From Sclerodactyla briareus (lineage: Eukaryota; Echinodermata; Holothuroidea; Dendrochirotida; Sclerodactylidae): a stretch of 64,000 bases of DNA. This document shows, in pieces, positions 1-12,944 of the stretch. Position 1 is the first letter of the stretch. Every line of letters starts with the position of its first letter. Below the pieces are notes generated by a model, which was not told the origin of the DNA, searched no databases, and saw only the letters and a program-made list of their open reading frames with translations. A program made the position numbers and the translations under genes. Location of the stretch: the NCBI GenBank assembly GCA_026419785.1, contig JAODTK010005606.1:294838-358837 (forward strand), read 5' to 3'.

Positions 1-677
1 CGTTCAGAGAAAACAGTCATAATTAATTTTTTATGGTTCTCCTTCACAATGCACATATAGTTCAATATTCCTACACTATCTCCTGGCAAAATTCACTACA
101 TTAGAGGCTACATAGTGAATACTAAGACCTTGTCTCGATTACAAGCATTACGATGATCTATACAGGTGAAAATATCTACCAGCAAATAACAGTGTCCCAC
201 TTGTCACCACTCATTGGAAAAACCCGAGTTGTGAAACTGGATAAAGCTGAGAAGCCAAATATCTCCAGGCAAGAAAACACTGCCAAAGTGGTCATCCTTA
301 GATTAGGGCGGGATCTGGTAAACTGATTGGAAAGATCGCTGGATGGGAGGGAGGGGGTTAATTGGTGCGCATTCATATGATGATGGACCGCTTGCACATT
401 GTTGTGCAGAGGCCGAGGGCTTACAATAATCAACGGTAATAGAAAACTGATAGGGGAACACGAGGAGTGTCTGTAGTACTGCTATGTATTGTAGATTCTG
501 AGATTCTGAGACCATTTCGGGATGTGAAGCAAAGAGAGGAAGGAGTCTGGGAATCGAGAGTGATAAAATGTTGTTCAATTTGGGAGCAGGAGAGAGCGGA
601 TGTCGGCTGTAGTACAAATATGCAGCTGAGAATGTTTCATCATCCTGTGGAGCTGGGGAGAGGAGCCCATTGTCATG

Positions 678-714
678 CGGGGGATGAGGGGGGGGGGGGA
701 GTAGGGGAGGGAGG
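678..714 (+). repeat. G-rich low-complexity tract
   Basis: Nearly uninterrupted G with a few A and T. It could form a G-quadruplex on the plus strand. It also creates the proline run in the minus-strand open frame. Confidence 0.8.
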
Positions 715-2352
715 CAGAATTTCAACACTCCTACTATGAAGTGTCTAGAGCAGCTAATTGTTTCGTTTGCCCTATGTAGATCCACTTTTTTGAAGTTACA
801 TTTCCTACATGGTAAGCTGCAGAATTCCTATTGGAGGTCAAAAACTTTTGCGTTATTTTGGGCATATTTTGTTGAATTTGTTAATTCGTTAATAATAGGT
901 TGGCAGGCCTGTCAAGGCCCATCACACATGTTATAACTATCAAAATCCCAAAAGCATTCATGGGTCATTCAAACTTTAATAGAAGTTTACAATGACAAAA
1001 ATACAAATAACCTCATCTCAATATGTTTCATTAGGCACATTGTATGATAGTACTAGAATTCAGGAGGAATCCTAAAGGTCTGAAGTTTGGTTCAATCCTC
1101 TTTCAGAGCAAATAGGAGGAAATAGAAGTGGTGACTGCGCCTGATAGTACCATGAAGCTCGGGGTAAGGTAGGGGGGGTTTGGAAGCAATCGGCATGCCA
1201 CTCTCCAAGACCTTCCTGAAATCAGCCAAAAAATATTTATGCATTTTACATGATTCAATGAAAACTTGTGCAAGCCCCTAACTTGGAAGAATTGGAGTCA
1301 TTCCATATATAAGATATCCGACTCGCCAATGAATACAGATAAATGACTCTCCTTGTATGTTGCCAGGGCATTATCTAAATTTACACCCACCCCCATTATT
1401 GAGCCCCCACATCTTATGTACTACACCCCATTAACCACACAGACCTAGATAAACACCTGAGGCTAACCCAATATTGCTGGTCATATTTCAGCTCTGGAAG
1501 GATAATTCTTATTGCCCTGTGTATATTATTTGCCAGCAGTGGTGCAAGGGGAGCCCCTCACCGTAAACAATATATTGCAAATGAGCATCAAGGGTCTCAA
1601 GTCAATTTAGCCTCACTATCAATCATGCCACCCTTGCTTGTAGAGGGAGGCACCTAAGCTATTATCTCCCCTATAACCTCTGTGCAGCAATAGTCTGATT
1701 ACAAGGATTGAGCTCTGTGTAGTGTCCTAATCTATTGTGGGGGAATATGCAATAAGTATAAGGTTAAAGACCTGGACTTATTCTAGGGATCAAGCTCAGT
1801 CATTGATTTGGAAGCTATTATGGTAGAGCGGTTCAGTGTACAAAGAGTGAAAGAGGCAACATACTTTGTTATAAGTCATGATGGAACATAACAGTTTGCT
1901 GAAAAATAATAGCTTGGTTGGTAAAATTTAGCAACACAGGCCAGCAGTAGAATTGCACCACCCTTGGGAATGCAAAGCTACTTTTGATTCATCTTCTGCA
2001 GTTACGCTAGTAGAGGCCTACAGTTAAGCTGTCACACTGCAACGATAACTTCAACAACAACAAAAATTAGAGTGGTCACACTATTGCGATAAACACCCAT
2101 GTTATAAGTGGTGGGAGCTGAATAAGCTGTGTCGTGTGGAATGTGAATGTTCTCCTGATTGGCCAATAGTTTCATCAGTCAAGGTCATCGTTCAGCGTTC
2201 ACGATTTTTATCCACATCTTATCTTCATTGGTATCGTTCATGAGTGACCACATCTGGAGTTAGTGAGAGATCATTTTTATTACTCCTGTTACAATGTGAC
2301 AGGCCTTTAAGAAACTAGATACCATTTTGTCCATTTTTTTTTCCTTTTGAGA

Positions 2353-2372
2353 GGGGGAGGGGGGGGGGGGGG
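2353..2372 (+). repeat. Poly-G tract next to poly-T
   Basis: A run of G with one A interruption follows a T-rich run at about 2333-2347. Simple low-complexity sequence. Confidence 0.8.
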
Positions 2373-5300
2373 TTCAAACATGCAATAAGGGCAGATATGA
2401 TGTGCACACACTCAGTGAACCCATGCGGGGGTAATCTGTGAGGAAAAGCAATTCAGGGAGGCAACAATTGAGACGCTGAACAGTTAGTCTGATACAACAC
2501 TCTTCATAGTGATCTCCTCCCCCATTATTAACCAGATTTTTTCACATATAGCTTCACAATATATAATAGCTTCTACAATTATTGTTGGCTCAACCAGAAA
2601 AAAGTAGTTCTGAGGAATTCACGGACTTTGTTCACCTCGCCGTGCCACATGAATATCTTCTTTCCAGCTTACTGTGTACAATGGAATGTTCCTCTCAATC
2701 GTTAGTGCCTAGGCCTATCAGCATTGCCATGGCTGCTCTTAATCAGTCTAAATGTTAGGAGTTTGAAATAATTTACTTCAGGGCTCTGGTGTTTTCTGAG
2801 GGCTGTTCAGTGATGATCATAGCATGTAGTGATATTTTTTTTTAGCAAAACATGCTGCATTCTAGTTGCCTAAGAGCACAGAAATGATTGTGGTGTGCCT
2901 GCTCAGACAGTGGATTTCCATGTCTTAAAACACTCTCAAAACTTCTGACCACCCGACCGAGGAAGACACTAGCAAACTAAACATTAGGAATCCCTCACAA
3001 TATACACTCTTCCAAACATGAAGAAGCAGTGAGGCTGAGTGTCGTCATCACGCCGAGCAAGCCATATATGGCTAGCACACAGTAACCAATCACCCCAGAG
3101 GCTGGCTTGTACAGGATCCTAAATGACCTTCCAATATAACATTTACCAGTAACAGCCAGGTGAGGACAATAGGCAATTGCATTCAAGATTGTCATTTCAT
3201 GTGACTAATGCCAGTTGTGAATGTAACAAATCTGGTCTAAAACTGTGCACACAAGAAGCAAGTCATGGTACTGATTACTAGAAGCTGTACAAACTATAAA
3301 AAAAAAAAGTCCATAGGAGATCCTGTGACTGGTTCTGAATTACTAATACCCCCTCACCATCCACGAACAGGGCCCCAAAGAGTGGACAAACACAATAGGA
3401 TATTGAGTGGTTCAGGCTCTGATTATAGGCCCCATCAAGGTCACACAGATTATACACTTGAGTGGACCCTGACACTGGACCCATGGCAGTTTGATGCAGG
3501 TCAGGGTACACTGACCTCAAAAAAAGTCAAAATTGATCCCAAGGGATTGTGTTTCTTCTGTGTAATAATAGGAAGTTTGTGCAAGAAAATTGGCTCAGAA
3601 ATAAATCCCCCCCAGGAGCTATCAAATCAAAGGAGGCTTCATACTTGTACTTGTCAGTTGTAACCACGTCCTGCCCATACCCAGGCATAGCGGGATGTTA
3701 TTTGCATCAAGTGTCACATCCCGACTACATTAGCATACACTCAACTATATATGGGGTGACTGGTTCACGATCATTCTTACATCCTCGGCTAATCATGCAA
3801 AACCTGGGGTTTAATTAAAAGTGTAACTTACTGTGCCAATCCTGGCATAGAGGCTGTCACGACAAAATAGTGTGCACATTTCCGACCAAACTGGGGCAGT
3901 TCCCGGCTATTCGGGAATGGGGAGAGGGGTGGTTACAGTTGGACAATGGCATCCATCTTTTGAGATGCAAAGTGTTTGGTAAAGTCAGTGAAACTTGAAA
4001 GTGTGGAACTGACTCTGAAGATGATTTCCTCTGATTCCAATGACTTTCAGTATGAGACAGTGAAAGTGAGACAGACCAAAATCTAATAATATCTAGTTTT
4101 TGTGCTTTTCCGGTCACCGACTCGATCAAAGCGCTTCATGGAGGCCTAATATGGTTGTGAGTTTGCAGCGGGAAGTAATCGGTTCAATATTGAAAGAATG
4201 TTTCTCATAAGAGAATGGAGACTCTGATTTGAAGGAAAGTTAACAATTAACAGTTAACATGCTGGTAGTGACTATATACCGTATTGGTGCTGAATTGCAC
4301 TGGACTACTGGAGCGTTTTTTACTTTTTCTTGTTGTGACATCATACAAAAGATGCCTTCGCTTGTTCGCCAGTTTTTACTAGACGACTTTCATGGTGGAC
4401 AATTTTGCAGAATAGCCTGGATGACAAGACCAGTGCTCAGCCTGGAGAGCAGTTTGTGGAGTGCTAGCAAAGTCATGATTTCCAGGTGTGAATACTGGTA
4501 CCACCTGCTATGAGTACATGCTGTTGTCAGTATATATACTATATTTACTATCAAAGCTTAGTGCTGAAGCTGATGGCTGTTGGCCAAAAAACAAACGAAT
4601 ATTCATGTTATTCAACTGATAATCCGCTGAGTTTTATTGATGATATAAATGTACACAGCACAGGTTCCCAGCTTCATAAACACTAGCACCCATTGCACTG
4701 TGCAGAGATGCAAAGTGCACAAGCACAATGCAGCATGCAGTGCAACATAATATTCATGATGCAAGAGTGGCACAACATACTGAAATTACACACATACAGT
4801 GACAGGCCTGTCATATGACTGAAAAAACGAAACTCCAAAATCTGAAATCCTAGACTCGTATGCTCCAGGCCAATTTGGCCACAAACACTTCTGTGTAAGG
4901 TAACACCTCAGAATCCTATCCATACTTGCGTTGTGATGCAGGGAAATAATTACAAGTACCTGAACAGAGTGGTAGAGTTTTTAATTTTTGGAAAATTACA
5001 ATTTAATTATGGATGATTTATATCAATCAAGAAATTTGAAATAAATTTTGGCACTATATCATTATTCAACATTATTAAAATCAAGATTCAAACCAAATCA
5101 TCCAATTCAAAACCGATTTGAAACCTTTAAAAAAACAATTTTTTTTTAAAGCATTCAAATTGGCTTGATAAAAATCAATCAACCTTGCCTATATCCCTTT
5201 CGATTTAATGCATCTCTTCAGAAATCGACGGTATAAAAGCAGAGAGCAGTGATTTTAAATGCTGCCTGTAGATCGTAGTCATCGTACTTGCCCCTAATTA

Positions 5301-5934
5301 GTATATATTGGACTCTACACCTCGAATTAGGAGATTAAGAATGTAGAGAGTCAGAGCAGGGGGTGCTACTCTGGTTTATGGACCACATGCATGGTCACTC
5401 AGTGATCTACAGTACTGTAGTATGCAGATGTCAGTATGGCCCACTATCAGACTATCTGGCGATGTACGTCACTTTCAGTCATTTCCCAATTATTGACGAC
5501 CCTGTCACCCCGGGTACCATCACTTTCCACCAATTGTCTTTCGATAGTAAGCAAATTGTGTCTTTCGTATAAACTTTTGTACAGTACAGGTGTCATGTGG
5601 ACAGTCATTTCATCAAAGGTAAGTAAGATTTTCAGTTTCCTGGGCATCACTTTCTTGCCATTGTCATAGGTTATATTTTCATGACAGTGTGTCATTCCCT
5701 GGAAATGCATTGTGTTGCATTAAAATTAACACATTAATTTCACTTTGATAATAATTAGTCTGTGCTGTAATCGGTTGGTATGCGCCGATGATTACTCCTT
5801 GTAAAGAGACCGACATTAGAAGTAGAACTTTGGCAAAATGTGGGGAAATACATAAGATATTCTCTGGGTCATTTAAAGTGATGTCATGCATTATTTTATT
5901 GCACATTAGTCTACATAATGGACCAAACTTTGAT

Positions 5935-6042
5935 AAAGGACAACAATTCTACATAGGACACTGCATTGAAATGGGGTTTGAACCTGAAGATGTAGTTTCA
6001 CATTCCCCAGCTCTGTTGTATTGAACCCTGCAGTTGTCCTTT
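5935..6042. mobile_element. Short MITE derivative, AAAGGACAAC family
   Basis: It starts AAAGGACAAC and ends GTTGTCCTTT, an inverted terminal pair, in about 108 bp. TA appears at both edges, which fits a TA target duplication. The right end (CCTGCAGTTGTCCTTT) matches the right ends of the longer copies at 36211-36790 and 60779-61368, so this looks like an internally deleted relative. Non-coding. Confidence 0.55.
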
Positions 6043-7250
6043 AATTCTAGTACCATCACCAGTCACCACAGAGTATTGCTGGCCCAGCACCATACCAACA
6101 AGTTGCACCAACTAAAAGGAATCCAAGGCCAATCAAATAAACTTTTATGACATCCCAAGTACTCTTCAACCCTGGCTTTATACCACTCCAAGTCCCCTTC
6201 GGCGGCGATACAATTTCACTGTTGACTGTCGAGACATGAATTGAGAAGATATGCGATTGCCTGCCGAGACATTCTCTTCGTTAAAAAGCTTTGTGGAATC
6301 TTTATTGTCTCAATATTCCACTGTATGCAATTTGCTTTCCACTTTTGAGGAGAGGAGAGCCTAATGAATAATTATGCACTGATAACAGTTGCTATGGCAA
6401 TATTCTTTTAGACAGTTTGCATTTTACTACCTTCAGTTTTTCTTTGCCTCTTGTTGGAACAGCTGTAATATGAAACTGAAACCACTTTTTAATAACACCA
6501 TATACATCACAGTATCGTAAGGCTCTGTTTGGTATTAAACTAAGCTAGGAGGTCTGATGTATATAACAAATTATTGATACATAACATTCCAAAACAACAT
6601 GTAGGCTACACTGAACGGGGCTTAGTAGGCCTTTCCAGTAAATGCCTACAGACTACATGTGAAATCACAGTTGTGCAAATTTTGCACTGATACGTATCAG
6701 TGTCTGGCTGATTTCATGCACTGTCTCACCCACTTCTCTAAGTTCCAATTAGAATGGAAAAACCACACCTTTACAATGTTCTGTGCTTGTCTCTGGTTCT
6801 GTGTTTGTTTCTGGCACCAGCATGAGGAATTCTCCAGAAAGTAACATTGTGTATCGCAGTATCAGTTCTTGCAAGCGAGAATAACATCATTAATCCACGA
6901 TGCCATCCAAAGCCAGAGTTTTATAATGGCTGGATATAGCCATCAGAAAGGCTGTCATGGATCAATATCTAAAGTAAAGCAGATACCAATAACATGAACT
7001 CTAGTTGACTCTTGAAGAGGCTCTTCTCTTCAGCCAGTACACTATCCAATAACTATTTCTATGTTCCTTTGAATACCACAAAGATTGTTTCTCTCTTCTT
7101 TGTCAAATACAAAATTACTGTTACCTGAGCAGTCAACCTTTTCTCTAGTTTTCCTAAAATGAGGGGGAACCAAGAATTATTTCAGGCCTACTGAACAGTA
7201 GGCTATTTCATAATATTATGTAGTGATGTTTATATACTTGTAATGCAAGC
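6043..7250. other. Stretch without recognised gene
   Basis: No coding exon, RNA gene or repeat end was recognised. AT-leaning sequence with short scattered open frames only. Confidence 0.5.
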
Positions 7251-7588
7251 CAATTGCAAGACACCACACCCCCTAGATCCCAGGGATGGTCCGTCATGGT
7301 TGCGTCATGGTAGGTGTGTAATGACGCAGGGGTAAGTCCAACAACGGTGAGTCATAATTTGTACACACAATGAACGTCAATGATGAATTTCACAGGATTG
7401 GTGCTGCACTTACTAAGTATACTGATCCATCATTATCGACAAATGATCAGTCACAAAATGGGTTTGAGGAACGTCATTTTCGCGTTTTATGTCGTCCATC
7501 TCGTGATGTAGGGGTGTGTCATGGCGTTTGAATGTACGCCGTGCCTAACAGCCATTGACGGATCATCTTGGAGTGCATCTTGCAATTG
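7251..7588. mobile_element. MITE-like element with imperfect terminal inverted repeats
   Basis: The left end reads CAATTGCAAGA and the right end TCTTGCAATTG. The inverted similarity continues inward through a GATGGTCCGTCATGG-like block on the left and its near complement before 7575. About 338 bp, no coding capacity. I could not fix the target duplication, so the superfamily is not assigned. Confidence 0.5.
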
Positions 7589-8959
7589 ACATGTGCATAA
7601 AGGGCAAAATTATATCCAACTTGACATCAATTTCAATACGTAAGGTTTTTGGACAGTGAAGGCATTACCAGACTTGCTGAAGTCAACTCACTGTACGTTC
7701 AATAAATACATATATATCACAAGAAAACAAACCACCTGTCCACAATATGTGTGTTACCCTTACAGGAACCAACATGGAAAATCTGGTTAATAGAACAGCA
7801 CTCGAGACTGACTCTTGACAGGACTTTAGGCCAGCTTATTCAAAATAGGCACCAGGGTTTTGCGCAATCTTGAACAGCGAAATGTGCAGTCACTTGTTTG
7901 AAAACTGCGTGATAAGTGCCAAGAAATAGCAAAATGCATGATCGATCCCTCTCCAATTATAGGCATTTTATCCAACCCCCAAACACACATGAATGTTGGG
8001 GCCCCCCTCCATGCACACACTGAACCGGCCACCACCCCCCTCTTCTGTGCATCGCCTACACAGCCCTAATCCCTAATCCTAATCATTAATACATAGTGGT
8101 ATTATTGTGGCATATTTGTATCTAAAGTGTAATCCTTCTAATCACCACCTCTGGATGAACCACCAATGTGTAGGCTATATCCCTGCAGGAGAATATAACC
8201 TTGTGGTCCTCGTTTAGAGAAAGAGGTTTAAATCAGGACTAACAAGTCTACATCCACTGAGTTTACAGAAATCTAGAGAAAAAAAACTAGACCTCCCTGA
8301 CCTTGGAAACACCAACCAAATGTTTTTTTGTAATTAAAATAACATTTTAAAACAAAAAACTTAAAAAAATTAAAAAAATTTTTTTCCCCCCCCCACCCCA
8401 CAAGTTTTTGCTGCGGCCTTGAAACTGCAAAATAGAGGACTGCAGTAATGCCCACTTTCAACCCATAAGAGATTGTTAGGGCAGACAAATGCACCAAGTT
8501 TCAGATCAATCAGATAAAGAAGTATTGAGACTCATTGAATTGAAGAGTTATTGTGGCGATGCCTAGTTTCTGACGGCGATGTAGACAGCATTCAACACAG
8601 CCCCAAACCATATTATATCCCCAACAATGAAAGGGGGGGGGGGTGGCAGGCCTGGATATATGGGACCTAAAGAATTGCAGGTGAGGTTGTTGGTTGAAAG
8701 ACCAAGTGTACACTGTACACACTGATATGCCATGATCTCTTGCTGCATTCACATGCTCCGGGCAATCTAGGATCACATGACTAGAGGATTGTACCAGTCA
8801 GGGGACTTTTTCTTTTGCTCTACCACCACACCTCTTACACAATGATGTCGTACAGAGTCAAGTGCAAATAGATGGCATAGCGATATTAAAACTGAGAATG
8901 TGAAAGGAATGTTTAGGCACATAGCAGTGTCCTGTACATAAGGCAAATAAAAATAATTT
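7589..8959. other. Stretch without recognised gene
   Basis: Contains an A/T then C low-complexity patch at about 8335-8400 and a poly-G run at about 8633-8644. No exon or RNA gene recognised. Confidence 0.5.
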
Positions 8960-9448
8960 CATGTTTAGCGTCCCCGCCCGCCTCCTTTTTTGGAGATTCT
9001 GAAAATTCCTTTTTTTTTTCTTCATTCAGGCCGTAACTTTTTTTGAAAGAATATTTTGAAAGTCTAAACTCATGGAATCAGTTTGCTCTTGACAGAGGCA
9101 CAATTTTGAAGCATGTTTTAGGTTAGTAGACCCTGTAGAACGATGAAATAAAAAGGAAGAAAAGAGGCCTCCTCCTCTGAGAAAGGTCAAGTGGCAAAAC
9201 CCTGCTTCGACCCGCTTCTTTTCCTCTTTTCAAACCTGTCTAAGTCTGGTATTTCTCATGCTGCATTTTATTTAGAAATGGTATTATGCAATTTCTGGTT
9301 ATGAATGGCTATAAGTATCAGTTTGAGCTACATGTGGGACAACCCATTTGGTTATATAAAACTCTTGATAAGCAATGTTCGGGTCGCCAAAAAAAAAAAA
9401 AGGGGACCGCCTCCTCCTCATTTTCGAAAAAGCGGGACGCTAAACATG
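8960..9448. mobile_element. Palindromic MITE ending CATGTTTAGCGTCCC
   Basis: The left end reads CATGTTTAGCGTCCC and the right end GGGACGCTAAACATG, an exact inverted pair. Looser inverted similarity runs further in (GCC..CCTCCTTTTTT against AAAAAA..GGC). About 490 bp with homopolymer runs near both ends and no convincing reading frame. Non-autonomous; superfamily not determined. Confidence 0.65.
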
Positions 9449-11228
9449 TTTTCATTTTTACTTGGCCTAACAGGTTGTGTAACAGACAATGAATACAACA
9501 AGAAAAAAGACAGTGACAAAATAACTAAGCGAAAAGAACAAGGGGTAACGGGAGTTGTGGTGAAACTGTTCAAATGGAGCTAGGAAACCTGCCCTGTGGT
9601 CACATAGGTCTATGTCTGACCGGCTGACACACACTGTATGACAAAGGGATCGCTACTGTAAGTATCAGTGTTGTTCATGCTTCCAGCATCTGGCAGGCAG
9701 CTATCAGGCTGCAGAGACCACATGTGGCCATCCATGTCTGGTTTTCAGATCCCTCCTTTTTCCTGGCCAGGTGCAGCCTACACTGGTCCTGGATTGCACC
9801 AAGTTCATGTGTGAGCATTAACATGAGAGTAATGAGAGTGCCCTCTTTATAGCTCGGTTAGCTCCTCTGGCACTTTTCTGGAAATGTGCAACTTTTTTCC
9901 TTTTTTCCAGCAAAGTATTAAAAGCATGGGGTTTCAGAACTTCTGAAGGGTCTTTGCCCAGAGCTGTCTTCCCATGCTCATTGGCAGGTAGAGTGGTGTC
10001 TGCCAGGTGATGAATCAATACGAATAGGCTCAAAATAGGATACTTGAATGTAACCCAAACAAGCTTGAAAGCCCTATTTCCGGGCATATGAGGGAGAAGA
10101 TGGGGGTCCAATCTAAAAATCCTGTAAACTGCTGGGCAACCAATAGTGGGGCTCTGCTTCACTCATGGTTCAATAATGAAACCACTCCTTTGGAATCTTG
10201 GATCTGCTCCTGTAGCATCCTGCCTGCTTGATGCCACAGAACTGATAGGTCACACTCTCAAAGATGGTCATCACAATATAAGGACTCAGTTGAGTGTAGG
10301 AGAAATTATATAACAACTGATGAGGCTCAACATAAGTGAGACAATCCATAACTTAGGGTCAATAGTAAATTTGAACCTTCGCCTAATCACAACATTCATC
10401 CTGTCATAACTTTGCCATACATAGACCCACCGACACCATCTATGGCTACAAAAGATCAGTGGTGGAGCCAGGATTATGGTCCAAGTTCCCTGACGGGGGG
10501 TGGTCCAGGAATGATCGAAGATTTCAGAGACTTAGGTCTAAACCTGCATTATTTATGCTTTCATTTTTCAGACCAGTTGCTCAAAAACAAAAAACCTAAA
10601 AAAATGAAAAAAACATTGCGAAGAGCATATTTTACTCTCAGTAACACATCCCACTCAATCAGGCACTCTTGGGGTAACGTATGCTGCAAATTGCCCCAAC
10701 CGAGAAAGGGCCGGGTATTCACGCGATAACTACAACAGAAAATGTTGGTTCATGCTGCCGTAACACTACAGTGTCATGAGAGCACACCAGTTAACGCATC
10801 TCACAATCTCTCAATGAAGCCGAAGATATCCATATTAGATATTATAGATTTGTAGAGCCTATCTATTCTATTTTATGCCAAGATTGTATAGTTTGTAGGA
10901 AGATAGCGTGGATCTTGGCAAATAAGATAAAAAAACATGAAGAAAAATCTTCAGCTTCAATATAGGGATTTTCACCATAAAGAGCATGTAAATAGTTTCA
11001 CTGTAGAGCCTAGGGGTAATAGGCCTCAAATGTGGAAAGTGTAAATTGTAGCGTACCCACACAGGCTCCCGGCGAAATGAGCAAATTCCCCCGGGGGTGG
11101 GCCAGTCATGGCATGCCCCCCTCCCTCCTGTCCCCCTGCTGGCGCCACCCTTGCAAATGATTCAACAGCACAAACTATATTTGAACCCAAGTTGCATGCA
11201 TAGACCGATAGAGGCCCCAAGCTCTTAC
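9449..11228. other. Stretch without recognised gene
   Basis: A 114-codon open frame lies on the minus strand at 9818-10162. Its product shows no motif I recognise, and its length is compatible with chance. The interval may include intron of the candidate gene whose first exon is at 11229-11443 (minus), but no further exon was recognised. Confidence 0.4.
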
Positions 11229-11443
11229 CAATCAATAGGTTTTGCCGTTTAGTCGCACTGCTTCAAAGTCATTCTCCATGTTTTCTAGTGGTCTTTCCTC
11301 GAATCGCCAGAATCTCCATTTAGTCCATTAACATCAATGATAGGCTGTCCAATTACTGACTGTACATTCAGTGGCATGTTAACATGAGAAATATTTTCAT
11401 GGCTGGAACCTGCCGGCGTAGTTGTGTATTCGACAGTAGCCAT
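11229..11443 (-). CDS. Candidate first coding exon, unknown protein
   Basis: The ATG at 11443 sits in a strong Kozak context (A at -3, G at +4) and begins MATVEYTTTP. The frame runs about 50 codons through a hydrophilic stretch including NVQSVIGQPIIDVNG, then meets a stop at 11285-11287. The next frame continues with a plausible LENMENDFEAVRLNGK stretch to a good donor (ATTG|GTAAGA) at 11229/11228. Reading through would need about two single-base shifts, one in an AAAA run; this matches the indel pattern in the RAB4 exons. A CpG-rich promoter-like block lies just upstream. I do not recognise the protein. It could also be a small ORF in a non-coding transcript. Confidence 0.4.
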
Positions 11444-11499
11444 TTTCACAACGACTACTTCGAGTTCCAAGTTTTCAACACACAACCTGTGCAATCAAC

Positions 11500-11900
11500 T
11501 GTCAAGTTTTCACTCCCAAACCTGAGAACGATCGTTGTTGAAGAAGAAACGAATATAGCTCGCTGCTCCAGTTCCAAGTAATATTAAAGGAAAACGGGAA
11601 CTTCCAGTCAGTCACACACGTCGAAGACAGGTCCCGTGTTCTATCCACAATGGGCCTAAGCTTCATGCGAAATGCCGAGCGCACCAGAAAAAGTGAATTG
11701 GTATCACCAGCTATATCGTTGTTAACGTTGTGTGCGCATGCTGGTGGCATTGGGCAATTGATTCGTGGTTTAGTTCCGCAAAGCCGCATGGCAATGTCAC
11801 CAATACCAAGTTTAAACTCCGCCCACAACATATGCGTCATCTGTCGAGGGCGCCCGTTTCTTTTGGGACCAGAGCATGGAGCTATTATAGATGACTGCCG
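11500..11900 (-). promoter_or_regulatory. CpG-rich promoter-like block
   Basis: CG dinucleotides are denser here than in the surrounding sequence. A TGCGCATGC core near 11730 resembles an NRF-1 site, a TGACGCA word near 11833 resembles a CRE, and a GGGCGGAG word lies near 11817 on the minus strand. No TATA box was seen. It sits directly upstream of the candidate minus-strand ATG exon at 11443, as expected for a housekeeping-type promoter. Transcription is inferred, not shown. Confidence 0.35.
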
Positions 11901-11960
11901 GGGCTCTGGTTCCGCATGGTGAGCTAACTGCACACACTTCACAAGCCGGGATTTAGTTTA

Positions 11961-12351
11961 GGATTCCATAGATGCGTATGCGTGTCCGGGAGGATGTGAA
12001 AATCACATATTACGAAAATTAACGTTTGTCTCAGAGAAGAAAACCCTAAGTTTATGCCAAAAGACCATAAAGAAATGCAGCAGCCCTGCACATTGTCGTT
12101 GCTGCATGGGTTAAAAAAAAGTATATTCCATACTCCATAGAATTCATTCGCGGTGATACGCATCTGTATACGCATTGGTACATATTCTTATTTCGCCTAT
12201 TCAGTGTGGATTTGCCTTCATTCATTTTTTTTTACTCTGTGGAACCAATATCCATCTTTTCAAGCTAAATAGGAAATCATCAGAAAAGGGCTTCACGTGA
12301 ATCGCGTTTTCCAACATGCGTACCAAACCCGCATACGCATCTATGGAATCC
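11961..12351. mobile_element. MITE with GGATTCCATAGATGCGTATGC inverted ends
   Basis: The left end GGATTCCATAGATGCGTATG is the near-exact inverse of the right end CATACGCATCTATGGAATCC. A third, internal copy of the CCATAG / ACGCAT words lies near 12130-12172. About 391 bp, non-coding. The target duplication is unclear. Confidence 0.65.
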
Positions 12352-12530
12352 CAACATGTGCAGACACATGCGGTCTGAGCGGCATGAACCACTGGCAAGA
12401 CGCAACGGCCCCCGACCCCTCAAGCTGATTTTTCAGACTTCCCATGGGAGTCCCAGTATATGGGGACAGTATATACAACCTATGTTAGTCTTAATCGGCG
12501 CCTATCAAGTGGGTCGGTAATCGGGGATCG

Positions 12531-12662
12531 GTAAAAAGGAGAAACAGGAGAAAGAAATAAGGAAAAGAAGACAGTAACAGGAAAAGACAAAATGAGGATA
12601 ATGAGAAGGGAACGAGGAAGAAGGAGAGAGAGAAGAAAGGAGAAGAAGAGGGAACAAAAGAA
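12531..12662 (+). repeat. Polypurine tract
   Basis: About 130 bp almost entirely A and G on the plus strand with few interruptions. It can adopt triplex (H-DNA) structure and gives a spurious Ser/Phe/Leu-rich open frame on the minus strand. Confidence 0.8.
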
Positions 12663-12944
12663 CTATTTGAAATTTAAACGTGATTGTTGAGATCGACTGG
12701 GACACACATACCACTCAGCAGTTCAGATCGGGAACCTGACTACGGCGCCCACGGAAGGGTAAAATGACTCATTGATTCTCTGCCGCGCCCTGAACAACTG
12801 AAGGATGCTTTGGTTCATGTCTTTAAATGAAGTGAGACTGAAATTTTCGTAGGAAAAGCTTAAGTGACCTTTGCTTGACTCCGAAATGGTACATCTACCG
12901 CAAGTGGCATTCAATCCTTCGTGCCGAGTATGAACTCTCTACAA

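Larger units (their letters stand above)
1..5934. other. Stretch without recognised gene
   Basis: I see no exon that I can name. The longest open frame (303-785, minus) is proline-rich where it crosses a poly-G tract and is no longer than chance allows. A small inverted repeat (TTGCACTG...CAGTGCAA, about 4693-4745) could fold into a hairpin. About 4975-5185 is strongly AT-rich with short AATCAA-type words. No tRNA, rRNA or transposon ends were recognised. Confidence 0.5.

Noticed and set aside
303-785. Longest open frame in the window (160 codons, minus)
   Set aside because: A rough chance estimate gives about as many frames this long in 64 kb. It is proline-rich because it crosses a poly-G tract and has no motif or splice context.
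2995-3195. Hydrophobic 66-codon minus-strand frame with possible splice sites
   Set aside because: It looks membrane-like, but a second frame over the same bases is equally open, and neither resembles a known family.
4690-4748. Hairpin beginning CATTGCACT, the seed of the miR-25/92 family
   Set aside because: The match stops after the seed, it lies on the arm opposite to the usual mature strand, and the stem is imperfect.
9818-10162. 114-codon minus-strand frame
   Set aside because: No recognised domain, no promoter or splice evidence, and a length expected by chance.
12505-12714. Ser/Leu/Phe-rich minus-strand frame
   Set aside because: Produced by the polypurine tract.
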